25,351 bases of DNA from contig JBDNYM010000036.1 of NCBI GenBank assembly GCA_047722305.1, forward strand, positions 1 to 25,351, written 5' to 3'. Within the stretch, counting starts at the first letter, position 1, and every line of letters begins with the position of its first letter. The translations under genes were made by a program, and so were the position numbers. This stretch comes from JAKVJE01 sp047722305. GTDB taxonomy: Bacteria; Actinomycetota; Actinomycetes; Actinomycetales; Microbacteriaceae. Below the pieces are notes generated by a model. It ran no database searches. It had not been told where the DNA came from and worked only from the letters and a program-made list of their open reading frames with translations. Shown here in pieces: positions 12,960 through 20,443 of the stretch.

Positions 12960-13272
12960 GCCGAACGCCCATCCCGTCCCCTCCGCGCCGGCTGAGCTGC
13001 AGGAGCTGCGCGAGCGCATCGACGGCCTCGACGCGCAGCTGGTCCGCACACTCGCCGAGCGCTTCGATCAGACCGACCGGGTGGGATGCGTCAAGGCCGA
13101 GGCGGGCCTGCCCGCCCACGACTCCGGACGGGAGGCGGAGCACATCGCGTCACTGCGCGCCCAGGCCGCGTCGCTCGGCCTCGATCCGGACCTCACCGAG
13201 CGCATCATGCGAGCGGTGATGGGCGAGGTCGTCGAGAAGCATCGGGATCGCGCCCGTCGGCTCCGGGGGTAG
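12949..13272 (+). CDS. chorismate mutase, AroQ type
   Basis: A 107-aa all-helical protein that converts chorismate to prephenate, the branch point to Phe and Tyr. AroQ features are LRERIDGLDAQLV (helix 1 Arg), LAERFDQTDRVGCVKAE (Lys in the active site), and HDSGREAEHI (Asp, Arg, Glu cluster), followed by the long C-terminal helix. The C-terminal Gln that contacts the ether oxygen in E. coli CM appears replaced within MGEVVEKHRDR, so activity may depend on a partner (for example DAHP synthase, as in actinobacteria) or the residue may be Glu; this is uncertain. ATG 12949 overlaps the dehydrogenase gene by 11 nt, and cardiolipin synthase follows after 3 nt. A proline-rich, disordered leader of about 17 residues precedes the domain. 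Confidence 0.88.
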   Translation: MSPEPNAHPVPSAPAELQELRERIDGLDAQLVRTLAERFDQTDRVGCVKAEAGLPAHDSGREAEHIASLRAQAASLGLDPDLTERIMRAVMGEVVEKHRDRARRLRG

Positions 13273-13275
13273 GCG

Positions 13276-14709
13276 GTGCTGTCGATCCTCCTGACCGCCG
13301 TCGAGGTGGCGATCGTCGTCGTCGCGCTGTTCGTCGTGCCGCGGGGACGCACCCCGGCGACGGCGATCGCGTGGCTGCTGCTCATCGTCGTGCTGCCACT
13401 GGTGGGGATCGTGCTGTTCGCCATCCTGGGGTCGAACCACCTGCCGCCGTCGCGGCGGCGGAAGGAGCAGGCGGCGGTCGCCGTGATCCGGACCTCGGCC
13501 CGCCGGCTCGGGTCGGACCGGCTGCCGCTGGGCGCCCCCGACTGGGCGAGCCATGTCGTCACCCTGGCGCACACGCTGGGGGCGATGCCGATGCTGGGCG
13601 GCAACCGGATCCAGGTCACCACCGAGCTCGGGGCCAGCTTCGACGCCATGATCGCCGAGATCGACCAGGCGCATCGTACGGTGAACGTGCAGTTCTACAT
13701 TCTCGTCTGCGACGAGCGCACCGAGCCGGTGTTCGCCGCCCTGGAGCGGGCCATCCAGCGGGGCGTGGCGGTGCGGGTGCTGCTCGACGGCTGGGCGTCG
13801 TACTGGATCTCGGGGGCGCGCCGCACCCGGCGGCGCCTGCACGACATGGGGGCGTCGTGGTCGTACATGCTGCCGCTGCGCCCGCTGTGGGGGGAGCTGC
13901 AGCGGCCCGATCTGCGCAACCATCGCAAGATCGTCACCGTGGACGGCCAGGTGGCGTTCACCGGCTCGCTCAACCTCATCAGCGACGACTACAACCGGCC
14001 GCGGGCGCGCCGGGCCGGCATGGCCTGGGTGGACGTGCTGGTCCGGGTGGAGGGCGCCTCGGCGCTGGAGCTCGAGTCGGTGTTCGCCACCGACTGGTAC
14101 TTGGAGACCGGCCAGCAGCTGCCCCGCCCGCAGTCGGTGGACATCCCCGTCCACGGCGGGACCTACCTGCAGGTGGTGCCGAGCGGGCCTGGCTACGCCC
14201 TGGAGAGCAATCTCAAGGTGTTCCTCTCGCTGCTGCACCACGCCCGGGAGCGGGTGACCATCGTGAGCCCGTATTTCGTGCCGAACGAGGCCATGCTGTA
14301 CGCGCTCTCGAACGCGGTCAACCGCGGGGTGGACGTCGAGCTGTTCGTCTCCGAGAAGGGCGACCACCTGCTGGTGGCCCACGCCCAGGCCTCCTACTAC
14401 GAGCAGCTGCTGGTCATGGGGGTGCGCATCCAGCTGTACCGGCAGCCGCACCTGCTGCACACGAAGTTCGTGATCGTGGACGGGGCAGTGGTCGCCGTGG
14501 GGTCCTCCAATATGGACATGCGCTCGTTCAGCCTGAACATGGAGGTGACCCTGCTCGGCGTGGGTGACGAGCTGATCGAGACGATGACGGCGGTCGCCGA
14601 CTCGTACCGGCGCTCGTCGCGGCCGCTCGATCTGGAGGAGTGGCGGCGTCGGCCGTTGCTGCTGCGCGGCTTCGACAACCTGCTGCGGCTCACCTCGGCG
14701 TTGCAATAA
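13276..14709 (+). CDS. cls: cardiolipin synthase, PLD family
   Basis: A 477-aa membrane-associated phospholipase-D enzyme that condenses two phosphatidylglycerol molecules to cardiolipin. It has a PLDc_N domain of two membrane helices (first about 55 residues), then two HKD motifs: HRKIVTVDGQVAFTGSLN (from His216) and HTKFVIVDGAVVAVGSSN (from His395), both complete. Length and layout fit bacterial Cls rather than the CDP-alcohol type common in some actinobacteria. GTG 13276 starts 3 nt after the chorismate mutase stop; it has only a weak ribosome-binding site, so translation is likely coupled. Pairing of Cls with an aromatic-pathway gene has no obvious metabolic logic. Confidence 0.95.
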   Translation: MLSILLTAVEVAIVVVALFVVPRGRTPATAIAWLLLIVVLPLVGIVLFAILGSNHLPPSRRRKEQAAVAVIRTSARRLGSDRLPLGAPDWASHVVTLAHTLGAMPMLGGNRIQVTTELGASFDAMIAEIDQAHRTVNVQFYILVCDERTEPVFAALERAIQRGVAVRVLLDGWASYWISGARRTRRRLHDMGASWSYMLPLRPLWGELQRPDLRNHRKIVTVDGQVAFTGSLNLISDDYNRPRARRAGMAWVDVLVRVEGASALELESVFATDWYLETGQQLPRPQSVDIPVHGGTYLQVVPSGPGYALESNLKVFLSLLHHARERVTIVSPYFVPNEAMLYALSNAVNRGVDVELFVSEKGDHLLVAHAQASYYEQLLVMGVRIQLYRQPHLLHTKFVIVDGAVVAVGSSNMDMRSFSLNMEVTLLGVGDELIETMTAVADSYRRSSRPLDLEEWRRRPLLLRGFDNLLRLTSALQ

Positions 14710-14775
14710 CGCCGCCGGCGGGGCCGATTCTCGCCCTGGTATCTCAGAAATATATCCAGTACATGGTTTCGGACG

Positions 14776-14781
14776 TATCCT
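14776..14781 (+). promoter_or_regulatory. possible -10 box for the symporter gene
   Basis: In the 129-nt gap after cls there is a short AT-rich pocket (about 14745-14785). TATCCT at 14776 is a plausible -10, with TATCCA 17 bp upstream as a poor -35. The leader of about 50 nt carries AGGGGA 8 nt before ATG 14839. Confidence 0.3.
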
Positions 14782-14838
14782 TTCCCGGTCGCGCCGCCCC
14801 ACCGGACGGCCCGCAGCGAGAGACAGGGGATCGCCACC

Positions 14839-16194
14839 ATGAAGCACAAGAGCCACAGCGCGCTGCTCTACATCCTGGTCATCATCGGCGCCGTCGCCGG
14901 CATCGTGCTGGGCCTCGCCTGGCCGGCCGCCGGCGTCGCCATGAAGCCGCTGTCCACCGTCTTCATCGCCCTCATCAAGATGATGATCGTGCCGGTGATC
15001 TTCTGCACGATCGTCACCGGCGTCGGCTCGATCGCCAAGGCGGCCACCGTCGGGAAGGTCGGCGGGCTCGCCTTCGGCTACTTCATGGTGATGTCCACGG
15101 TGGCGCTCGTCCTGGGCCTCCTGGTGGGCAACATCCTCAAGCCCGGCGAGGGGCTCGACGTGCACGCCCTCATCCAGGGCAGCTCATCGCAGACGGCCGC
15201 CGTGCTCGGCTCCGCCAAGGAGAGCACGCCGACCGACGGCACCAGCCCGATCGTCGCCTTCCTGCTCGGCGTCATCCCGCACAGCCTGCTGACGCCGTTC
15301 ACCGACGGCGACGTACTCGCGGGGCTGCTGATCGCCGTGCTGGTCGGGTTCGCCATCCAGGGGATGGGGGAGCGGGGGCGGCCCCTGCTGCGCGGCGTCG
15401 AGCACGTGCAGGTGCTGGTGTTCCGTCTGCTCGCCATGGTCATGTGGACCGCCCCGATCGGCGCCTTCGGGGGTCTGGCCGCCCTGCTGGGCGCCGCCGG
15501 CTGGGAGGCGCTGCTGAGCCTGGTCGTGGTGATGTTCGGGTTCTACCTGACCTGCGCCATCTTCGTGTTCCTGGTGCTCGGCCTCTTCCTGTATGCCGTC
15601 GCGCGTATCAATGTCTTCAAGCTGTTCGCCTACCTGGGCAAGGAGTTCCTGCTCATCCTCGCGACCAGCTCGTCCGAGTCGGCCCTGCCGCGGGTGATCG
15701 CCAAGCTCGAGCACCTGGGCCTCGACCGGTCGACGGTGGGCATCAGCATCCCCACCGGCTACTCGTTCAACCTCGACGGCACGGCCATCTACCTGACCAT
15801 GGCCTCCCTGTTCATCGCGGACGCCATGGGCAAGCCGCTCTCGATCGGCGAGCAGGTGGGGCTGCTGCTGTTCATGATCATCGCCTCGCACGGTGCGGCC
15901 GGCGTGTCCGGGGCCGGGCTCGCCACCCTCGCCGGCGGGCTGCAGGCGGCCCGGCCCGACCTGCTCAGCGGTCTGGGCATCGTGGTCGGCATCGACCGGT
16001 TCATGTCGGAGGCACGGGCACTCACCAACTTCGCCGGCAACTCCATCGCCGCCGTCATCGTGGCGACCTGGACGCACACCGTCGACCGGCCGCAGATGGT
16101 CAAGGTGCTCGCCGGGGACGACCCGTTCGACGAGGCCGCCTTCGAGCGCGGGGAGATCCATGCGGAACGCGCGGAGGCCCACCCGGCCAGGTGA
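14839..16194 (+). CDS. dicarboxylate/amino acid:cation symporter (GltP/DctA, DAACS family)
   Basis: A 451-aa secondary transporter with eight long helices and two re-entrant loops. Family signatures are the serine-rich hairpin ATSSSESALPRV (HP1), TGYSFNLDGTAIYL (helix 7), HGAAGVSGAG (HP2) and GIDRFMSEARALTNFAGN (helix 8). In GltPh-type carriers the Arg/Thr/Asp pattern in helix 8 selects the substrate: DRFMSEARALTN with Arg in this helix points to acidic substrates such as glutamate, aspartate or C4-dicarboxylates, taken up with Na+ or H+. ATG 14839 has a spaced Shine-Dalgarno sequence (AGGGGA). The C-terminus is acidic and cytoplasmic. TerC follows 24 nt downstream with its own -10 box. Confidence 0.95.
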   Translation: MKHKSHSALLYILVIIGAVAGIVLGLAWPAAGVAMKPLSTVFIALIKMMIVPVIFCTIVTGVGSIAKAATVGKVGGLAFGYFMVMSTVALVLGLLVGNILKPGEGLDVHALIQGSSSQTAAVLGSAKESTPTDGTSPIVAFLLGVIPHSLLTPFTDGDVLAGLLIAVLVGFAIQGMGERGRPLLRGVEHVQVLVFRLLAMVMWTAPIGAFGGLAALLGAAGWEALLSLVVVMFGFYLTCAIFVFLVLGLFLYAVARINVFKLFAYLGKEFLLILATSSSESALPRVIAKLEHLGLDRSTVGISIPTGYSFNLDGTAIYLTMASLFIADAMGKPLSIGEQVGLLLFMIIASHGAAGVSGAGLATLAGGLQAARPDLLSGLGIVVGIDRFMSEARALTNFAGNSIAAVIVATWTHTVDRPQMVKVLAGDDPFDEAAFERGEIHAERAEAHPAR

Positions 16195-16205
16195 CCCGCG
16201 CCTGG

Positions 16206-16211
16206 TACAGT
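16206..16211 (+). promoter_or_regulatory. leaderless-type -10 box of the TerC gene
   Basis: TACAGT is followed by 7 nt and ATG 16219, so transcription would start at or next to the A of the start codon. No ribosome-binding site is present in the 24-nt gap after the symporter gene. Confidence 0.5.
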
Positions 16212-16218
16212 GGCGCCG

Positions 16219-17199
16219 ATGACACAGCTGCCCGCCTGGTTCGAGATCACCGCGAGCGTGGTCATGGTGCTGATCCTGCTCGCCGACATGCTGCTCATCC
16301 TCAAACGACCCCATGTGCCGAGCATGAAGGAGTCGACCGCCTGGGTCGTCTTCTACGTGGCGCTCGCTCTGGTCTTCGCCGGCGTGCTGTTCTGGATCGG
16401 CGACGCCGACCACGGCGGCCAGTTCCTGGCCGGGTGGCTGACCGAGTACAGCCTGAGCATCGACAACCTGTTCGTGTTCATGGTGCTCATCGCCCGCTTC
16501 CGGGTCCCGTCCCGGCAGCAGCAGCTGGTGCTCATGGCGGGCATCCTGGTCGCGCTGGTGCTGCGGGGCGTGTTCATCCTGCTGGGGGCGTCGCTCATCG
16601 AGACGTTCTCCTGGATCTTCTACCTGTTCGGCGCCTACCTCATCTACACGGCCGTGAAGCAGGCCTTCGGCAGCGACGACGCCGACGAGGACCGCCAGGA
16701 GGGCGCGCTGGAGCGCAGTCTGCGCCGGCGGCTGCGGGTCGCCGACCAGTGGAACGGCAGCCACTTCCGCGTCACCATCGACGAGGTCCGCTACTGGACG
16801 CCGCTGCTGGTCGTGCTGCTCGCCCTGGGCGGCACCGACCTGCTGTTCGCCCTCGACTCGATCCCGGCCATCTTCGGCATCACGCAGAGCCCGTTCCTGG
16901 TGTTCTCCGCGAATGTGTTCGCCCTCATGGGCCTGCGGCAGCTGTACTTCCTGCTGGGCGGGCTGGTGCGCAAGCTCGTCTACCTGAAGTACGGGATCGC
17001 CGCCATCCTGGCCTTCATCGGCGTCAAGCTGGTCGGCCACGCCATGCACGCCAATGAGCTGCCCTTCATCAACGGCGGCAAGAGCATCCCCTGGGCGCCG
17101 GAGATCGGCACCTGGACATCGCTCGCGTTCATCCTGGCCGCCATGGGCGTCGCCACGGTCGCCAGCCTCATCAAGGTTCGCCGGGAGCGCACCGAGTAG
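16219..17199 (+). CDS. TerC family integral membrane protein
   Basis: A 326-aa protein with about nine membrane segments. TerC hallmarks are the acidic helix motifs EYSLSIDNLFVF and GGTDLLFALDSIPAIFGIT, where Glu/Asp residues lie in the membrane, and the C-terminal LRQLYFLLGGLV. TerC/Alx/MeeF-type proteins export Mn2+ or supply it to exported metalloenzymes, and many members confer tellurite resistance. Length fits the classical TerC form without a CBS/CorC domain. ATG 16219 is chosen from a TACAGT box 7 nt upstream (leaderless); GTG 16210 would add three residues. The gap to the upstream gene is too short for a yybP-ykoY Mn riboswitch, which controls many terC genes. Together with the importer at 370-3869 it could counterbalance Mn uptake. 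Confidence 0.93.
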   Translation: MTQLPAWFEITASVVMVLILLADMLLILKRPHVPSMKESTAWVVFYVALALVFAGVLFWIGDADHGGQFLAGWLTEYSLSIDNLFVFMVLIARFRVPSRQQQLVLMAGILVALVLRGVFILLGASLIETFSWIFYLFGAYLIYTAVKQAFGSDDADEDRQEGALERSLRRRLRVADQWNGSHFRVTIDEVRYWTPLLVVLLALGGTDLLFALDSIPAIFGITQSPFLVFSANVFALMGLRQLYFLLGGLVRKLVYLKYGIAAILAFIGVKLVGHAMHANELPFINGGKSIPWAPEIGTWTSLAFILAAMGVATVASLIKVRRERTE

Positions 17200-17205
17200 G
17201 TTCCA

Positions 17206-17224
17206 CAGGCCCGTCGGCGGCCTG
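17206..17224 (+). terminator. hairpin between terC and murA
   Basis: CAGGCC (17206-17211) and GGCCTG (17219-17224) can pair over a 7-nt loop, 6 nt after the TerC stop. There is no T-run, but actinobacterial terminators often lack one. It lies where the murA -35 would be, so it may instead be a regulatory structure. Confidence 0.35.
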
Positions 17225-17229
17225 CGGAG

Positions 17230-17235
17230 TAGTAT
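17230..17235 (+). promoter_or_regulatory. -10 box of the murA operon
   Basis: TAGTAT lies 48 nt before ATG 17284, giving a leader of about 40 nt with GGAG (17272-17277) as ribosome-binding site. No clear -35 is seen. It would drive the overlapping murA-plsC-gpsA run. Confidence 0.45.
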
Positions 17236-17283
17236 GGTCGGTCGGCAGAAACCGCTGACCCAGCGGCGGAACGGAGCACAGCC

Positions 17284-18672
17284 ATGACCGAGACGAGCAC
17301 CGCCGGCATCACGCCATTCGCGACCGAGCCGCAGCCCGAACGGGCCATGCGCATCCGCGGCGGCAAACCCCTTACCGGGCGCATCGACATCAAGGGCGCC
17401 AAGAACCTGGTCACCAAGGCCATGGTGGCAGCCCTGCTGGGCGACACCCCCAGCACGCTGCGCAACGTCCCCGAGATCAGCGATGTCGGCGTCGTCGCCG
17501 GGCTGCTCGAACTGCACGGCGTCAAGATCACCCACGACGGCCCCGACACGCTCGTGCTCGACCCGCGCGACGTGGTGCAGGCCCACATGGCCGAGATCAA
17601 CGCCTACGCGGGCGACTCCCGCATCCCCATCCTCTTCTGCGGGCCGCTGCTGCACCGGCTCGGAGAGGCGTTCATCCCCGACCTGGGCGGCTGCCGCATC
17701 GGGTCGCGGCCCATCGACTATCACCTGGCCGTACTGCGCAACTTCGGCGCCCAGATCGACAAACTGCCCGAGGGCATCCGGATGTCGGCGCCGCAGGGGC
17801 TGCACGGCGCCAAGGTCGAGCTGCCGTACCCGAGCGTGGGCGCCACCGAGCAGGTGCTGCTCACCGCCACCCTCGCCGACGGCATCACCGTCCTGAAGAA
17901 CGCCGCCATCGAGCCCGAGATCATGGACCTGGCGGCCATCCTGCAGAAGATGGGCGCCGTCATCACCGTGCAGGCCGACCGCGTCATCCGCATCGAGGGC
18001 GTCGACCACCTCAGCGGCTACGTCCACCGCGCCATCGACGACCGCAACGAGGCCGCCTCCTGGGCCTGCGCCGCGCTGGCCACCCAGGGCGACATCTTCG
18101 TGGGCGGGGCCGCCCAGCCCGACCTGATGGCGTTCCTCAACGTGTTCCGCAAGGTCGGCGGCGGCTTCGAGGTGCACGACGACGGCATCCGCTTCTTCCA
18201 GGCCGATTCCGAGCTGCACCCCGTCGCCATCGAGACAGATGTGCATCCCGGGTTCATGACCGACTGGCAGCAGCCGCTCGTCGTCGCGCTCACCAAGGCC
18301 AACGGGGTCTCCGTCGTGCACGAGACCGTCTACGAGAACCGGTTCAAGTTCACCGAGGCCCTGGTGCAGATGGGCGCGCACATCCAGCTGTACCGGGAGT
18401 GCCTGGGCAGCGTCCACTGCCGCTTCGGGGAGCGCAACTTCTTCCACTCCGCCGTGATCGCCGGCCCCACGCCGCTGCAGGGCGGCGACATCGTGGTGCC
18501 CGACCTGCGCGGCGGGTTCTCGCACGTCGTCGCGGCACTCAGCGCCTCCGGAACGTCGACGGTGCACAACGTGAGCATCATCAGCCGCGGCTACGAGCGC
18601 TTCGCGGAGAAGCTGGGGCAGCTCGGGGCCGATTTCGACTTCATCCCGGAGACCGCCGGGGCGCGCGCGTGA
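17284..18672 (+). CDS. murA: UDP-N-acetylglucosamine 1-carboxyvinyltransferase (MurA)
   Basis: Cytoplasmic enzyme (462 aa) that transfers enolpyruvate from PEP to UDP-GlcNAc, the first committed step of peptidoglycan synthesis. Key residues are Lys40-Asn41 (KGAKNLVTKAM), Cys137 in LGGCRIGSRPID, and the Arg in DLRGGFSHVVAALSA, equivalent to E. coli Lys22, Cys115 and Arg397. Because Cys is present rather than Asp, the site predicts fosfomycin alkylation in vitro. The N-terminus is about 20 residues longer than E. coli MurA and polar. AroA was considered because the fold is shared, but the GGC(R)IG loop and R-P-I-D motif fit MurA. The stop overlaps the plsC start by 4 nt (GTGA). Confidence 0.96.
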   Translation: MTETSTAGITPFATEPQPERAMRIRGGKPLTGRIDIKGAKNLVTKAMVAALLGDTPSTLRNVPEISDVGVVAGLLELHGVKITHDGPDTLVLDPRDVVQAHMAEINAYAGDSRIPILFCGPLLHRLGEAFIPDLGGCRIGSRPIDYHLAVLRNFGAQIDKLPEGIRMSAPQGLHGAKVELPYPSVGATEQVLLTATLADGITVLKNAAIEPEIMDLAAILQKMGAVITVQADRVIRIEGVDHLSGYVHRAIDDRNEAASWACAALATQGDIFVGGAAQPDLMAFLNVFRKVGGGFEVHDDGIRFFQADSELHPVAIETDVHPGFMTDWQQPLVVALTKANGVSVVHETVYENRFKFTEALVQMGAHIQLYRECLGSVHCRFGERNFFHSAVIAGPTPLQGGDIVVPDLRGGFSHVVAALSASGTSTVHNVSIISRGYERFAEKLGQLGADFDFIPETAGARA

Positions 18673-19412
18673 GCGGTCGTCGTCGACGTGAGCGGCGGCC
18701 GCTGTCGGCCAACCTCATCGGCACCCCGCTGGTGCCGATCGTCGGGGCGTTCATGGGAGACGACTACCGCGATGCGGACCGGCTCCCCGCAACCGGGCCG
18801 TGCATCGTGGTGGCCAACCACCTCACCAAGATCGATCCGCTGCTGATGGTGCGCTTCGTGTGGCGGCAGAGCCGCATGCCGCGCTTCCTGGCCAAGCGCG
18901 AGCTGTTCGAGCTGCCGGTGGTGGGCCCCGCTCTGACCTGGCTGGAGCAGATCCCGGTCGACCGAGGCGGCCACGGCGTCAAGTCGATGGCGGTCGCCGA
19001 GCAGTGGCTGCGCAAGGGCTCGTGCGTGGTCATCTATCCGGAGGGGACGCTGACCCGCGACCCCGAGCTGTGGCCGATGCGCGGGCAGTCGGGCGCGGTG
19101 CGGCTGTGCCTCGACACCGGCGCCCCCATCATCCCGGTGGCCCACTGGGGGGCGCAGGAGGTGCTGCCGCGCTATTCGTCGCGGCTGCACCTGTTCCCGC
19201 GCCGGAAGTTCCACGTGCAGGTGGGGGAGCCCATCCTGCCCGCGCAGGTGCGCCAGTGGACGCAGGAGGCCGGGATGCGCGGCGCCACCGACCGGCTGAT
19301 GCTGGAGATCACCCGCCTGCAGGAGGGGCTGCGCGGCGAGCGCAAGCCCGAGCGCGAGCTCTGGCATGGCGCCGCCCGCTCCGTCAAGGGCGGCTCGGGG
19401 ATGCGCTCATGA
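18669..19412 (+). CDS. 1-acyl-sn-glycerol-3-phosphate acyltransferase (PlsC family)
   Basis: A 247-aa membrane-associated acyltransferase of phospholipid synthesis. The NHX4D box is NHLTKID (near residue 55), the glycerophosphate-binding site is YPEGTLTRD (near 122-130), and IPVDRGG and the C-terminal VGEPI/L motif are present. It is expected to acylate lysophosphatidic acid, but related proteins act on other acceptors. GTG 18669 overlaps the murA stop by 4 nt and the stop overlaps gpsA by 4 nt. The basic first ten residues (GRRRRERR) would lie at the cytoplasmic membrane face. Linkage to gpsA, which makes the glycerol-3-phosphate backbone, supports a role in phosphatidate synthesis. Confidence 0.92.
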   Translation: MSGRRRRERRPLSANLIGTPLVPIVGAFMGDDYRDADRLPATGPCIVVANHLTKIDPLLMVRFVWRQSRMPRFLAKRELFELPVVGPALTWLEQIPVDRGGHGVKSMAVAEQWLRKGSCVVIYPEGTLTRDPELWPMRGQSGAVRLCLDTGAPIIPVAHWGAQEVLPRYSSRLHLFPRRKFHVQVGEPILPAQVRQWTQEAGMRGATDRLMLEITRLQEGLRGERKPERELWHGAARSVKGGSGMRS

Positions 19413-20416
19413 GCCGCCTCGCGGTGGTGGGGGCCGGGTCGTGGGGGACCGCCTTCGCGAAGTGCCTCGCCGATGGCGGCAACGACGTCATCGTGTGGGC
19501 GCGGCGCCGCAAGGTCGTGGACCAGATCAACTTCGAGCACCGCAACGGCGACTACCTGCCCGAGATCTGGCTGCCGGAGAACCTGACGGCCAGCCTCGAC
19601 CTCGCCGATGTGGTGGCCGACGCGCGCCTGGTGTTCCTGGCGGTGCCGGCGCAGAAGCTGCGGCGCCAACTGGACGATCTGGCGCCGCTGCTGTCTGAGC
19701 ACGCCGTCCTCGTCAGCCTCGCCAAGGGGCTCGAGCAGGGCTCCCGCCTGCGGATGAGCGAGGTGATCGCCGAGGCCGCCTCCTGGCCCGTCGACCAGAT
19801 CGCGGCACTGAGCGGCCCCAACATCGCCCTGGAGATCGCGGAGGAGCAGCCCAGTGCGGCTGCGGTCGCCGCCCAGCGGGAGGCGGTGGCGGCCGAGATC
19901 GCCCGGGCGGCCTCGAACACGTACTTCAGCGCCTTCACCAACACCGACCTGGTGGGCACGGAGTTCGGCGGCACCCTGAAGAACCTGGTCGCGGTGGCCG
20001 TGGGCATCGTGTCCGGCGTCGGCTACGGCGAGAACACCAAGGCGTCGATCATCACCCGTGGGCTGGCCGAGATCACCCGCTTCGCCGTGCAGTTCGGTGC
20101 CCAGCCGTCCACGATGAGCGGCCTGGCCGGGCTCGGCGACCTGATCGCCACCTGCGAGTCCCCGCTGTCGCGCAACCACACCGCCGGGCGCCTGCTCGGC
20201 GAGGGCAAGCCGCTGGCCGAGGTGGTCGAGCGGATGCAGCAGACCGCCGAGGGGCTCAGTTCCGTCGCTCCGGTGCTCGAACTGGCCCGGGCCCACGGCA
20301 TCGCCATGCCGATCGTTACCCAGGTCTCGCAGGTCCTCGCCGGTACGATGGACCCCAGAGACATCGCTCCGCACCTGACCGCCGAGGTCGACTCCCCGGG
20401 CAGCGAGCAGAGCTGA
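19409..20416 (+). CDS. gpsA: glycerol-3-phosphate dehydrogenase [NAD(P)+] (GpsA)
   Basis: A 335-aa cytosolic enzyme that reduces dihydroxyacetone phosphate to sn-glycerol 3-phosphate, the precursor of phospholipids. The dinucleotide motif is GAGSWGTAFA (8-17); the substrate side has SGPN (with the following IALEIAEEQPSA), the catalytic Lys in GGTLKNLVAVAVGI, and LAGLGDLIATCESPLSRNHTAG, diagnostic of GpsA. ATG 19409 overlaps the plsC stop by 4 nt. The gene is followed after 27 nt by ddl. In other actinobacteria gpsA and ddl are also neighbours, so this is conserved synteny. Confidence 0.97.
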   Translation: MSRLAVVGAGSWGTAFAKCLADGGNDVIVWARRRKVVDQINFEHRNGDYLPEIWLPENLTASLDLADVVADARLVFLAVPAQKLRRQLDDLAPLLSEHAVLVSLAKGLEQGSRLRMSEVIAEAASWPVDQIAALSGPNIALEIAEEQPSAAAVAAQREAVAAEIARAASNTYFSAFTNTDLVGTEFGGTLKNLVAVAVGIVSGVGYGENTKASIITRGLAEITRFAVQFGAQPSTMSGLAGLGDLIATCESPLSRNHTAGRLLGEGKPLAEVVERMQQTAEGLSSVAPVLELARAHGIAMPIVTQVSQVLAGTMDPRDIAPHLTAEVDSPGSEQS

Positions 20417-20443
20417 CGCGTAGCGCAGCGCGGGAAGGCGGAC

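Noticed and set aside
14710..14730. Palindrome CCGCCGGCGG just after cls as a terminator
   Set aside because: Short, without loop or T-run, and such palindromes are expected in sequence of this G+C.
16195..16218. yybP-ykoY Mn riboswitch upstream of terC
   Set aside because: Only 24 nt separate the genes, too short for the aptamer.
15184..18567. Very long open frame on the minus strand (over 1100 codons) opposite the symporter, TerC and murA genes
   Set aside because: It is the antisense of well-supported genes, lacks any domain pattern, and is rich in His/Arg/Gln/Asp as expected for high-GC shadow frames.
17284..18672. AroA (EPSP synthase) as an alternative identity for murA
   Set aside because: The GGC(R)IG loop with catalytic Cys and the peptidoglycan gene context fit MurA.
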